Below are positions 36,364 to 44,566 of a DNA stretch of 64,000 nucleotides, in pieces. A program made the translations under genes and the position numbers. Under the pieces are notes generated by a model. The model searched no databases and was not told where the DNA came from. It was given only the letters and a program-made list of their open reading frames with translations. The stretch is from Actinomycetospora cinnamomea (GTDB lineage Bacteria; Actinomycetota; Actinomycetes; Mycobacteriales; Pseudonocardiaceae). The stretch lies in assembly GCF_003096675.1 (NCBI RefSeq), contig NZ_QEKW01000002.1:62001-126000 (forward strand). The letters are read 5' to 3'. Every line of letters begins with the position of its first letter. Position 1 is the first letter of the stretch.

Positions 36364-37737
36364 TCACGCCCCCAGGTAGTTCTGGCCGTCGACGCGCAGG
36401 ACCTGGCCGTTCACGGCGTAGGAGGCGCCCTGGGCGAACCACGCGATGGTCTCGGCGACGTCGACCGGCAGGCCGCCCTGGGTCATCGACGACAGCCGCC
36501 GCCCGGCCTCGCGGGTGCCGACGGGCATCGCGTTCGTCATCGCGGTCTCGATGAAGCCCGGCGCGACGGCGTTAATCGTCGCGTCCTTCTCCACGAGCAG
36601 CGGGGCGGTGGCGTCGACCATGCCGATGACGCCGGCCTTCGACGCGCCGTAGGCGGTCTGCCCGCGGTTGCCGGCGATCCCCGCCATCGACGAGACGGTG
36701 ACGATGCGCCCGCCGCGGTGGAACACATCGGACGACAGCAGCGCGTCGTTGATCTTGAGCTGGGAGGTGAGGTTGACGTCGATGACCGAGTTCCAGCGGT
36801 CACGGTCCTGGTTGGCCAGCAGCTTGTCGCGGGTGATGCCGGCGTTGTGCACGACCACGTCGAGCCCGCCGTGGCGCTGCGCGTGCTCGAGCAGCGTGGC
36901 CGGGGCGTGGTCGGCGGTGATGTCGAGCTGGAGCGCGCTGCCGCCGACCTCGTTGGCCGTGCGCGCCAGCGCGTCGCCCGACGCGGGCACGTCGATGCAG
37001 ATCACCGTCGCGCCGTCGCGGCGCAGCGTCGCCGCCACCGTCGCACCGATGCCGCGCGCGGCGCCCGTGACGACGGCGGTGCGCCCGGCGAGGGGCTTGT
37101 CCCAGTCGACACCCTGGCTCGAGCCCGAGAAACCGGGCACCGTGCCGACGTCGAGCCGCTGGCCGTGCACGAACGCCGAGCGCGACGAGAGGAAGAAGCG
37201 CAGCGTCGATTCGAGGTCGTTCTCCGCGCCGTCGGCGACGTGGAGCAGGTTGACCGTCGCGCCGTAGCGGGCCTCCTTGGCCGCCGAGCGCACCAGGCCC
37301 TCGAGGGCGCGCCGTGCGGCGCGGACCGCCGGCGCCGTCGCCCCGGCCGGCACGTCGCCGATCACGAGGACGCGTCCCGACGGCCCGATCCGGCGCATCA
37401 CCGGGGTGAGGAACGCCTGGATCTCGGCGAGGTCGCCCGGCCCGGACAGACCGGTGGCGTCGACGATGCCCGCGGCGACCTTCGAGGTCGAGCTGCCACC
37501 GCCGACGGCTGAGTTCGGGTCGTCGTGCACCTCGACGCCCAGGTCGGTCAGCAGCGAGCGCACGACCTTCGCCACCCGGCCGTCCGCGGTCGCGGTGCCG
37601 AGCAGCGCCGGGCCGGAGAGCAGGGGCTGGCCGGGCTCGTAGCGACGCAGCCGCGGCACCGGCGGCAGCCCCACGGTGCCGGCGATCGAGCGTCCGATCG
37701 AGGAGTTGACGAAATCGGAGTACCAGTCGTTGGACAT
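36364..37737 (-). CDS. fabG4: high-molecular-weight 3-oxoacyl reductase, FabG4-like
   Basis: A 457-residue SDR, about 200 residues longer than ordinary FabG, as in FabG4. The N-terminal 210 residues form a flavodoxin-like pseudo-Rossmann domain (VLVIGDVPAGATAPAVRAARRALEGLVRSAAKEARYGATVNLL). The C-terminal SDR shows TGAARGIG and a catalytic triad at about Ser350, Tyr363 and Lys367 (VSSMAGIAGNRGQTAYGASK). FabG4 prefers NADH and longer acyl-CoAs. It lies between HtdX- and FadA2-like genes, consistent with a reductive or beta-oxidation cycle on CoA esters. Confidence 0.92.
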   Translation of the reverse strand: MSNDWYSDFVNSSIGRSIAGTVGLPPVPRLRRYEPGQPLLSGPALLGTATADGRVAKVVRSLLTDLGVEVHDDPNSAVGGGSSTSKVAAGIVDATGLSGPGDLAEIQAFLTPVMRRIGPSGRVLVIGDVPAGATAPAVRAARRALEGLVRSAAKEARYGATVNLLHVADGAENDLESTLRFFLSSRSAFVHGQRLDVGTVPGFSGSSQGVDWDKPLAGRTAVVTGAARGIGATVAATLRRDGATVICIDVPASGDALARTANEVGGSALQLDITADHAPATLLEHAQRHGGLDVVVHNAGITRDKLLANQDRDRWNSVIDVNLTSQLKINDALLSSDVFHRGGRIVTVSSMAGIAGNRGQTAYGASKAGVIGMVDATAPLLVEKDATINAVAPGFIETAMTNAMPVGTREAGRRLSSMTQGGLPVDVAETIAWFAQGASYAVNGQVLRVDGQNYLGA

Positions 37738-37758
37738 CGGGGCTGTGTCTCCCTGTCT

Positions 37759-39081
37759 CTAGGCCTCGAGGATGGCGACGACGCCCTGGCCGCCGGCCGC
37801 GCAGATCGAGATCAGACCGCGTCCGGATCCTTTCTCGTGCAACAGCTTCGCCAGGGTGGGGACGATGCGGGCTCCGGTGGCGGCGAACGGGTGGCCGGTG
37901 GCCAGCGAGGAGCCGACGACGTTGAGCTTGGACTTGTCGAACGACCCGAGCGGCTCGTCGTACCCGAGCTTCTCCTTGCAGAAGATCGGGTCCTCCCACG
38001 CCGCGAAGGTGGCGAGGATCGTCGACGCGAACGCCTCGTGGAACTCGTAGAAGTCGAAGTCCTGCAGCGTCAGGCCGTTGCGCTCGAGCAGGCGCGGTAC
38101 CGCGTAGGCCGGCGCCATGAGCAGGCCCTCGTCGCCGTGGACGTAGTCGACCGCGGAGGTCTCGGCGTCCACGAGGTGCGCCAGCACCGGCAGGTGGCGC
38201 TCGGCGGCCCACTCGTCGCTGGCCAGCAGCACCGTCGCGGCGCCGTCGGTGAGCGGCGTGGAGTTCGCCGCGGTCATGGTCGCCTCGGTGTCGGGGTACC
38301 CGGCCGGCTTGAACACCGGCTTGAGCTTGGCCAGCCCCTCGACGGTCGAGTCGGCCCGCAGGTTGTTGTCCCTGGTCAGCCCGAGATAGGGCGTCATGAG
38401 GTCGTCGAAGAACCCGCGGTCGTAGGCCTTGGCGAGGTTCTGGTGGCTGGCCGCGGCGATCTCGTCCTGGGCCTGGCGGGTGATGCCCCAGGCCGCGGCG
38501 GTCTGGGCCGCGTGCTCGCCCATCGACATGCCGGTGCGCGGCTCCCGGTTCGCCGGGATCTCGGGGACGATCTGGCCGGGGCGCAGGCCCGCGAGCGCCT
38601 TGAGGACGCCCGCGGTGCTCTTCGCGCGGTTGGCGGCCAGCAGGACGCTGCGCAGGCCCTCGTTGACCTCGATCGGCGCGTCGCTGGTGGTGTCCACACC
38701 CGCGGCGATGCCGCTCTCGATCTGTCCGAGGGCGATCTTGTTGGCGATCAGCAGCGTCGTCTGGAGGCTGGTGCCGCAGGCCTGCTGCACGTCGTAGGTG
38801 GGGGTCGCCGCGGCGAGGCGGCTGCCGAGCACGGCCTCGCGGGTGAGGTTGAAGTCGCTGCTCTTCTTGAGCACCGCGCCCGAGACGACCTCGCCGACGT
38901 GCTCGCCGGCCATGCCGAAGCGGGCCACGAGCCCGTCGAGGGCGGCGGTGAGCATGTCCTGGTTGGACGCGCGGGCGTAGGCGCCGTTCGACCGCGCGAA
39001 GGGGATACGGTTCGCCCCGACGATGGCCGCACGGCGCGGCAGCGGGCGGGACGATGACGCCGAGGACGATGTGGGGGACAC
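37759..39081 (-). CDS. fadA2: acetyl-CoA C-acetyltransferase (thiolase), FadA2-like
   Basis: A 440-residue thiolase. The nucleophilic Cys is at 102 (QACGTS), the acid/base motifs are FHEAFA and GHPFAATGAR, and the second Cys lies in ICAAGGQG near the end. It cleaves 3-ketoacyl-CoA or condenses acetyl-CoA. GTG at 39081 is the first gene of the fadA2-fabG4-htdX operon. The 120-bp divergent gap to the TetR gene holds an inverted repeat. Synteny with M. tuberculosis Rv0243 supports the name. Confidence 0.92.
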   Translation of the reverse strand: MSPTSSSASSSRPLPRRAAIVGANRIPFARSNGAYARASNQDMLTAALDGLVARFGMAGEHVGEVVSGAVLKKSSDFNLTREAVLGSRLAAATPTYDVQQACGTSLQTTLLIANKIALGQIESGIAAGVDTTSDAPIEVNEGLRSVLLAANRAKSTAGVLKALAGLRPGQIVPEIPANREPRTGMSMGEHAAQTAAAWGITRQAQDEIAAASHQNLAKAYDRGFFDDLMTPYLGLTRDNNLRADSTVEGLAKLKPVFKPAGYPDTEATMTAANSTPLTDGAATVLLASDEWAAERHLPVLAHLVDAETSAVDYVHGDEGLLMAPAYAVPRLLERNGLTLQDFDFYEFHEAFASTILATFAAWEDPIFCKEKLGYDEPLGSFDKSKLNVVGSSLATGHPFAATGARIVPTLAKLLHEKGSGRGLISICAAGGQGVVAILEA

Positions 39082-39169
39082 GATTCCTCCGGGGTCGTAG
39101 GGGCTGGCGGGGTGCGGGCGGGCTCGCCGCGAGCGGTCACGGCGGCGCGACGTGCACCGTGCCGACGGA

Positions 39170-39201
39170 GTTACCCGAAAGTATCAGGTACCGTCGGTAA
39201 C
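39170..39201. promoter_or_regulatory. inverted repeat between fadA2 and the TetR gene
   Basis: GTTACC (39170-39175) and GGTAAC (39196-39201) are perfect inverted copies separated by 20 bp, with a palindromic GGTACC (39187-39192) between them. The right half abuts the TetR start codon at 39202. A TetR dimer pair could cover the whole element and control both directions. Confidence 0.45.
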
Positions 39202-39930
39202 GTGAGCCGACGTTCCACGCATCACCCCGAGTCGGGTCGGGGTCCCGCCCCCGGCGCGGGGCGCGAGGGTGAGCGGGATGCCGCGCGGCCCCGGCGCGAC
39301 CGGCGCTCGAGCCGCTGGGACGAGCATCGCCGGGCCCGCCGTCACGAGCTCACCGCGGCCACGATCGCGGCCATCCGCGCCCACGGCGCCGAGGTGGGCA
39401 TGAGCCAGGTCGCCGCGCAGGCGCGCACCAGCAAGACCGTCGTCTACCGCCATTTCGCCGACAAGACCGACCTCTACCTCGCGGTGTGCGACCGGGTGGC
39501 GACGGTGCTGGTCGGCCAGCTCCAGAGCGCGATGCGCGACGCGGCCGACGACCCGCGGCAGACGCTCGTGTCGGGCGTCGACGCCTACCTGCGGCTCATC
39601 GAGGCCGACCCCGAGGTCTACCGCTACGTCATGCGCCCGCCGAAGCTCGACCGGCCGGCGAACGAGGACCCCGTCAGCGACCTCTGCTCGGTCATCGGTG
39701 ACCACATCGCCGAGGTCATCTCCACCGAGCTCCGCCGGCAGGGCCGCGACACCGGGCCCGCCCAGACGTGGGGTCACGCGCTGGTCGGCATGGTCCGGGC
39801 CGCGGGTGACCAGTGGCTCGCCGCCCGCCCCGAGCTCGAGCGCGAGGTGCTCGCGGGACAGCTCGCCGACCTCGCGTGGGCCGGGCTCTCGCGCACCGTG
39901 ACGCCCTCGGCGGCGTCGTCCGCGTCCTGA
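39202..39930 (+). CDS. TetR-family transcriptional regulator
   Basis: A 242-residue regulator. GTG at 39202 begins a 45-residue basic, disordered N-terminal arm (RRSTHHPESGRGPAPGAGRE). The TetR helix-turn-helix follows (LTAATIAAIRAHGAEVGMSQVAAQARTSKTVVYRHFADKTDLYLAVCDRV), then an all-helical ligand domain. It is divergent from fadA2-fabG4-htdX and 43 bp upstream of the acyl-CoA oxidase-type gene, so it probably controls both in response to an acyl-CoA or fatty acid. The long N-terminal arm could extend contacts with DNA. Confidence 0.88.
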   Translation: MSRRSTHHPESGRGPAPGAGREGERDAARPRRDRRSSRWDEHRRARRHELTAATIAAIRAHGAEVGMSQVAAQARTSKTVVYRHFADKTDLYLAVCDRVATVLVGQLQSAMRDAADDPRQTLVSGVDAYLRLIEADPEVYRYVMRPPKLDRPANEDPVSDLCSVIGDHIAEVISTELRRQGRDTGPAQTWGHALVGMVRAAGDQWLAARPELEREVLAGQLADLAWAGLSRTVTPSAASSAS

Positions 39931-39973
39931 CGGGATACAGCCCGATCACGAACCGCTCCCCCGGGAGGACCCC

Positions 39974-42010
39974 GTGAACACCCCGAACAGTCGTCCTACC
40001 GGCCAGTACGCCGACGAGGTCACCGACGCGGGCGTCGCCGCCGTCCGTCGTGCCCTCGACGGGCGCTGGCACACGCTGCGCGACGAGATCCGTGCGCGGC
40101 CCGACTTCGCCGACCTGCGCGTCCACCCCGGCACCGACGTCGAGACCTACCGGGCGACGATCTGGGAGATGCTCCGGCGCCTGGCCGACGAGGGACACGC
40201 CGTCCACGGCTTCCCGACCGCCGTCGGTGGGCGCGGCGACATCGGCGGCTCGGTGGTGTCGTTCGAGATGCTGGCGTTCGCCGACCTGTCACTGCAGGTC
40301 AAGAGCGGTGTCCAGTGGGGCCTGTTCGGCGGCGCGATCCAGGCGCTGGGCAACGCCGAGCAGCACGCCCGCTTCCTGCCCGGCGTCATGGACCTCTCGC
40401 TGCCCGGCTGCTTCGCCATGACGGAGACCGGTCACGGCTCGGACGTGCAGTCGGTGCACACGACGGCGACCTACGACCCGGACACGCAGGAGTTCGTCGT
40501 CGACACCCCCACCGAGTCGGCGCGCAAGGACTACATCGGCAACGCCGCCCGCGACGGGCGGATGGCCGCGGTGTTCGTGCAGCTGTACTCGGGCCCGAGG
40601 GACGAGCAGCCGGAGCGCCACGGCGTGCACGCGGTCCTGGTGCCGCTGCGCGACGAGGACGGGACGGTGCTGCCGGGCATCGAGATCACCGACGACGGCC
40701 ACAAGGAGGGCCTCAACGGCGTCGACAACGGGCGCCTGGCGTTCCACGGCGTGCGCGTGCCGCGGGAGAACCTGCTCGACCGCTACGGCGCGGTGGCGCC
40801 CGACGGGACGTACTCCAGCTCCATCGAGAGCGAGAACCGGCGCTTCTTCACGATGCTCGGCGCGCTCGTGCGCGGGAGGGTCAGCGTCTCGGGCAGCGCG
40901 GTGGGCGCCGCTTCCCTGGCCCAGACCATCGCCGTGCGCTACGGCGAGGCGCGCCGGCAGTTCGCGGCGCCGGGCAGTGACGAGGAGATCACTGTCCTCG
41001 ACTACCTGGCCCACCAGCGCAAACTGCTGCCGGGTCTGGCGCGGACCTACGCGCTGCGCCTCGCGCAGAACGAGCTCGTCGAGATGCTCCACGACATCCA
41101 GACCACCCGCGAGGCCGGCGGCACCGTGGACGAGAAGCGCCAGCGCGAGCTCGAGTCCCGCGCCGCGGGCATCAAGGCGCTGACGACCTGGCACGCGACG
41201 GCCACCATCCAGGCGTGCCGCGAGGCGTGCGGCGGGCAGGGCTACCTCTCGGAGAACCGGCTGGGCCAGCTGCGGGCCGACACCGACGTGTTCACCACGT
41301 TCGAGGGCGACAACACCGTCCTGCTCCAGCTCGTCGCGAAGGGCCTCATCTCGGGCTACGCCGACGACTTCGGCAACCTCGACACCCTGGGCACCGTGCG
41401 CTTCGTCGCCGACCAGGTGCTCGACACCGTCGCCGAGCGCACCTCCCTGCGCCAGCTCGCCGAGCGGCTGCGCGCCGTGGGGCCGGGCCGCGACGAGGAC
41501 GACGTGCTCGACCGGTCGTGGCAGGTCAAGCTCCTCGACGACCGCGAGGAGCACACGCTCGACGGGCTGGTGCGCCGCCTGCGGCCGGCCCGCGAGAAGG
41601 GCATCTCGCCCGACCGCCAGTTCGCGATCTTCAACAACGCCCAGGACCACCTGCTGCGCGCGGCCCGGGCCCACCTCGACGGCCTGGTGCTCGACGCCTT
41701 CGTCCGGGGCATCGACTCCACGGTCGACCCGTCGGCGCGTGCCCTGCTGGGCAAGGTCTGCGACCTCTATGCGCTCTCGGTCATCGAGGAGGACAAGGGC
41801 TGGTTCCTCGAGCACGGGCGCATCTCCGCCGCCCGGGCGAAGACGGTGACCGCCGAGGTCAACCGCCTGTGCCGGGAGCTGCGCCCCCACGCCCGCGCGC
41901 TCGTCGACGCCTTCGGCATCCCCGAGTCCTGGATCGGCGCGCCCATCGCCACCGGCGCCGAGCATCGCCGCCAGGACGAGGCCCGCGCCCACGCGGCGTC
42001 TCTGCACTGA
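39974..42010 (+). CDS. acyl-CoA dehydrogenase of acyl-CoA oxidase type
   Basis: A 678-residue flavoprotein, longer than typical acyl-CoA dehydrogenases (about 390) and matching the acyl-CoA oxidase layout. The middle shows CFAMTETGHGSDVQ, KDYIGNAA and YGEARRQF. The FAD-contact and catalytic region is TFEGDNTVLLQLVAKGL. An extra C-terminal ACOX helical domain follows. It oxidises acyl-CoA to enoyl-CoA, passing electrons to O2 or to ETF. The GTG start has GGGAGGA upstream. In M. tuberculosis the corresponding place holds fadE5, which this gene resembles only by position. Confidence 0.88.
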   Translation: MNTPNSRPTGQYADEVTDAGVAAVRRALDGRWHTLRDEIRARPDFADLRVHPGTDVETYRATIWEMLRRLADEGHAVHGFPTAVGGRGDIGGSVVSFEMLAFADLSLQVKSGVQWGLFGGAIQALGNAEQHARFLPGVMDLSLPGCFAMTETGHGSDVQSVHTTATYDPDTQEFVVDTPTESARKDYIGNAARDGRMAAVFVQLYSGPRDEQPERHGVHAVLVPLRDEDGTVLPGIEITDDGHKEGLNGVDNGRLAFHGVRVPRENLLDRYGAVAPDGTYSSSIESENRRFFTMLGALVRGRVSVSGSAVGAASLAQTIAVRYGEARRQFAAPGSDEEITVLDYLAHQRKLLPGLARTYALRLAQNELVEMLHDIQTTREAGGTVDEKRQRELESRAAGIKALTTWHATATIQACREACGGQGYLSENRLGQLRADTDVFTTFEGDNTVLLQLVAKGLISGYADDFGNLDTLGTVRFVADQVLDTVAERTSLRQLAERLRAVGPGRDEDDVLDRSWQVKLLDDREEHTLDGLVRRLRPAREKGISPDRQFAIFNNAQDHLLRAARAHLDGLVLDAFVRGIDSTVDPSARALLGKVCDLYALSVIEEDKGWFLEHGRISAARAKTVTAEVNRLCRELRPHARALVDAFGIPESWIGAPIATGAEHRRQDEARAHAASLH

Positions 42011-42015
42011 GTCGT

Positions 42016-42071
42016 GCGAGCAATGCGGCTTTCCTGGCGTCGAACGCCAGGATCGCCACATCCTCGCTCGC
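42016..42071 (+). repeat. dispersed repeat copy A (3' end of the acyl-CoA oxidase gene)
   Basis: This about 56-bp element starts five bases after the stop at 42010. It contains GCAATGCGGCTTT and the hairpin CCTGGCG-tcgaa-CGCCAGG followed by ATCGCCACATCCTC. Outer arms GCGAG and CTCGC also pair. A second copy lies inverted at 43016-43075, again just past a gene end in the same orientation relative to its gene. Confidence 0.75.
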
Positions 42072-42207
42072 CCGACACGCCGAGGCATCGACGACCTCAC
42101 GAATCGGCGCGCACCCCTGATCGTGGACTCCGGCCGGAACGGGTACCGGTGGCACGATGACCGCCCGGCCACCGGTCGGAGCTTCGAGGCGCGAGAGGAC
42201 TGTCGAC

Positions 42208-42756
42208 GTGAGCACTCCGGGCGAGGGCTACGGCCCGCAAGGGCAGCAGGGATACGGGCAGCAGCCCTACGGCGACCCGGGGTACGGCGGCTCCGGGCCG
42301 AACCCCCCGGGGTGGGGCCAGCCCGCGACGCCAGCGCGACCGCGCAACGGCATGGGTACCGCCGCGCTGATCTTCGGCATCCTCGCGCTGCTGACGTGCT
42401 GGTGGCTGCCGATCGTCGGCGGGATCCTCGGCATCGTCGCGATCGTCCTCGGCGTCATCGGCCGCGGGCGGGCCAAGCGCATGGAGGCCACCAACCAGGG
42501 GATGGCGACGACCGGCCTGGTCCTGGGCATCCTGAGCCTGATCGTGAACATCGTCCTCAGCGTCGCGCTGTTCCTGTTCGGCCTGGCCTTCATCAACCTG
42601 GGCGGCGGGCAGTCGATCCAGCAGTTCCAGGACTGCCTGGCCAACGCGTCCAACCAGCCGAACCCCGCGGCGGTGCAGCAGGCCGCCGACCAGTGTGCGC
42701 AGCAGTTCGGCCAGCAGCTGCCCGGTGGGGCGCAGCAGCCCGTCGAGCCGGAGTGA
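42208..42756 (+). CDS. DUF4190 membrane protein with Gly/Gln/Pro-rich N-terminus
   Basis: A 182-residue protein. GTG at 42208 follows GAGAGGA; an ATG at 42157 is less likely. Residues 1-45 are Gly/Gln/Tyr/Pro-rich (GYGPQGQQGYGQQPYGDPGY). Two membrane helices of DUF4190 type follow (AALIFGILALLTCWWLPIVGGILGIVAIVLGVIG, GLVLGILSLIVNIVLSVALFLFGLAF), then a Gln/Ala-rich tail with two Cys. Function is unknown. A very strong terminator hairpin follows 13 bp after the stop. Confidence 0.8.
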   Translation: MSTPGEGYGPQGQQGYGQQPYGDPGYGGSGPNPPGWGQPATPARPRNGMGTAALIFGILALLTCWWLPIVGGILGIVAIVLGVIGRGRAKRMEATNQGMATTGLVLGILSLIVNIVLSVALFLFGLAFINLGGGQSIQQFQDCLANASNQPNPAAVQQAADQCAQQFGQQLPGGAQQPVEPE

Positions 42757-42769
42757 GCCGACCCTGACG

Positions 42770-42805
42770 ACGACGGCCCCCGCACCGAGGTGCGGGGGCC
42801 GTCGT
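42770..42805 (+). terminator. 17-bp perfect terminator hairpin after the DUF4190 gene
   Basis: ACGACGGCCCCCGCACC (42770-42786) pairs with its exact reverse complement (42789-42805) with only two bases between. In practice this gives a 16-bp stem and a 4-nt loop. It lies 13 bp after the stop codon and is followed by GTGTC without a T-run. The position and strength are typical of a GC-rich intrinsic terminator. Confidence 0.85.
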
Positions 42806-43015
42806 GTGTCGGGTCCGAGCCGGGCGATGAGCCGCCTCGCGGCGCGTGGCACACCAGGGCTTCAGCCGAACGATCGTCCCTGGCGGCTCTTATCATTGAG
42901 ACCCGGGGGCACATGGCGCCCGGCCCGGACACCCCATTCAACCTCATGCCCCCGTCGCGTGTTCCCGGATGGGGGTGGCGAATCGTCACCGCGGACGCGA
43001 CACGCCGTGGTGCGG

Positions 43016-43075
43016 GTGCCGGTGAGGATGTGGCGATCCTGGCGTTCCGTGCCAGCAAAGCCGCATTGCTGGCAC
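43016..43075 (-). repeat. dispersed repeat copy B (3' end of the glycosidase-like gene)
   Basis: Read on the minus strand, this copy shares the words CAATGCGGCTTT and GAACGCCAGGATCGCCACATCCTC with copy A at 42016-42071. It lies 13 bp beyond the stop of the minus-strand gene at 43089. The two copies are inverted on the chromosome, but each points away from the gene it follows. The rest of the gap 42806-43088 holds nothing else recognisable. Confidence 0.75.
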
Positions 43076-43088
43076 GGGGAGTGCCAGG

Positions 43089-44306
43089 TCAGCCGGGGAG
43101 GACCGCGAGGGCGTCGGTCACGGCTCGCAGGGGGTCGGCGGCGGGGGAGTTGACGACGGCGAGGTCTTCGTCACGTCCGCGGCGGACCATCGTCGTCGAG
43201 CCGCCGCCGTCGAGGGACGCGGCCGTCGGGGCGCCGAGGTCGGTGAGCAGGCGGCCCAGCTCGGCGAGGGTGGTCCCGATGCTCGCCTCGGCCCGGCCGT
43301 CGACGGTGACGAGCCAGAGCCGCCGTCCGTCCGCGGACAGGCCCACCGCGGTGCGCGGGGCGCGCTCGGTGTCCTGCAGGCCCGTCAGCACCCGACCGTC
43401 GCGCGCCAGGGGCAGGACGCCCACCGCCGCGCGCAGGGGTGGGGAACCGACGGCGAGGACCGTGCGCTCGACGCGCACCGCGGTGCCCACCGTGAGCCCG
43501 CGCAGGGCTCTCGCGCCGCGCTCGCGCCCGACGAGCGCGAGCGTGCCGTCGGGCAGGCGCCCGGCGCCCGGGGGGCCGACGGCGACGACACGACCGCGCG
43601 CGATCCGCACCTCCAGCGTCTCCGCGCTGCACGGGGCGCCCGGGTCGGTGTCCGAGCCGCAGGTGGTCCGCCCGCGATCGGCGTCGCCCCAGGCCGCGTC
43701 GAAGACTCCGACGCCGTCGACGGGCACCGCATAGCCGTCGAGCCCGGCCAGGGTCACCTCCCGGTCCCCGGCGACGGCCCGGGCGCGCTGGGTCACCCGC
43801 GCCAGGTGGGCGCGCCCGTCGGCGTCCACCCCGACGACCGTGTCGGGGTCCTCGCCGGGCGGGGGCGGCGGCGCCGGCCGCCGTCCGCGGGGCACCCCGG
43901 AGCTGCGCAGCGCGCCGTCGACGATCTGCACGCCCACCGGGGCGCCGGTGCCGCCCTGGTCGAAGAAGCCGCCGTTGACCGCCGCGACCGCGTCGGCACG
44001 CCCGGCCAGATCGGGAACGGTCGCCACCGCGGCCACCACGGGCGGGGTGAGCAGGTCGACGCGGACGGCGGGCGAGGTGAGGTCCACCTCGACGACGTCA
44101 CCGGTGATCGGGCCGCCGCGGGGGTCGGGAAGCGTCGTCGTGAACTCGCGGTACGTCGTGCCCGGCAGGTCGGGCGCGGCGCGGGGGACGAGCAGCTCGT
44201 CGAGGACCCGGCCGTCCGGTGGTGGCGGGCCGGGCGCCGCACCCAGGCCCAGCACCGCGGCGACCAGCAGCGCCGCCACGCGGCGCCACCGACGGCTGGC
44301 GCCCAC
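43089..44306 (-). CDS. secreted phosphodiester glycosidase family (NAGPA domain) protein
   Basis: A 405-residue protein. GTG at 44306 is chosen because GGGGAGG lies seven bases upstream and a signal peptide follows at once (RRWRRVAALLVAAVLGLGAAPG); a GTG at 44408 is possible. Family motifs: VNGGFFDQGGTGAPVGVQIVDG (about residues 105-126) and LDGGGSTTMV near the C-terminus. The NAGPA domain (DUF2233) uncovers GlcNAc from phosphodiester-linked groups in known members and is frequent in actinobacterial secreted proteins, probably acting on wall polymers. It is convergent with the DUF4190 gene and divergent from terC. Confidence 0.85.
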   Translation of the reverse strand: MGASRRWRRVAALLVAAVLGLGAAPGPPPPDGRVLDELLVPRAAPDLPGTTYREFTTTLPDPRGGPITGDVVEVDLTSPAVRVDLLTPPVVAAVATVPDLAGRADAVAAVNGGFFDQGGTGAPVGVQIVDGALRSSGVPRGRRPAPPPPPGEDPDTVVGVDADGRAHLARVTQRARAVAGDREVTLAGLDGYAVPVDGVGVFDAAWGDADRGRTTCGSDTDPGAPCSAETLEVRIARGRVVAVGPPGAGRLPDGTLALVGRERGARALRGLTVGTAVRVERTVLAVGSPPLRAAVGVLPLARDGRVLTGLQDTERAPRTAVGLSADGRRLWLVTVDGRAEASIGTTLAELGRLLTDLGAPTAASLDGGGSTTMVRRGRDEDLAVVNSPAADPLRAVTDALAVLPG

Positions 44307-44566
44307 GCGTGCCTCCCCGGGTGCGGCGGACGCCGACCGGCGGCCCGACCTCGCGACCCTGGACCGCGGGCGGGGAGCACCCGGCGCCCGACACCCCCCG
44401 GCCCGCAACGATCACCCGGACGGGACGGGCAGGCCCCCGAACACGACATCGGGGTGGTTCCGGACGAGGCGTCGGTATGGTCACACCCGGGAACCCCCTT
44501 CCCGACGCGTCCGTTGGCGAGCCGGGAACACCCGGGACAGACGACGGCAGTGGTGGAGGAACAGGC

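Noticed and set aside
44307-44566. Manganese (yybP-ykoY) riboswitch before terC
   Set aside because: The conserved sequence elements of that riboswitch could not be found in the leader.
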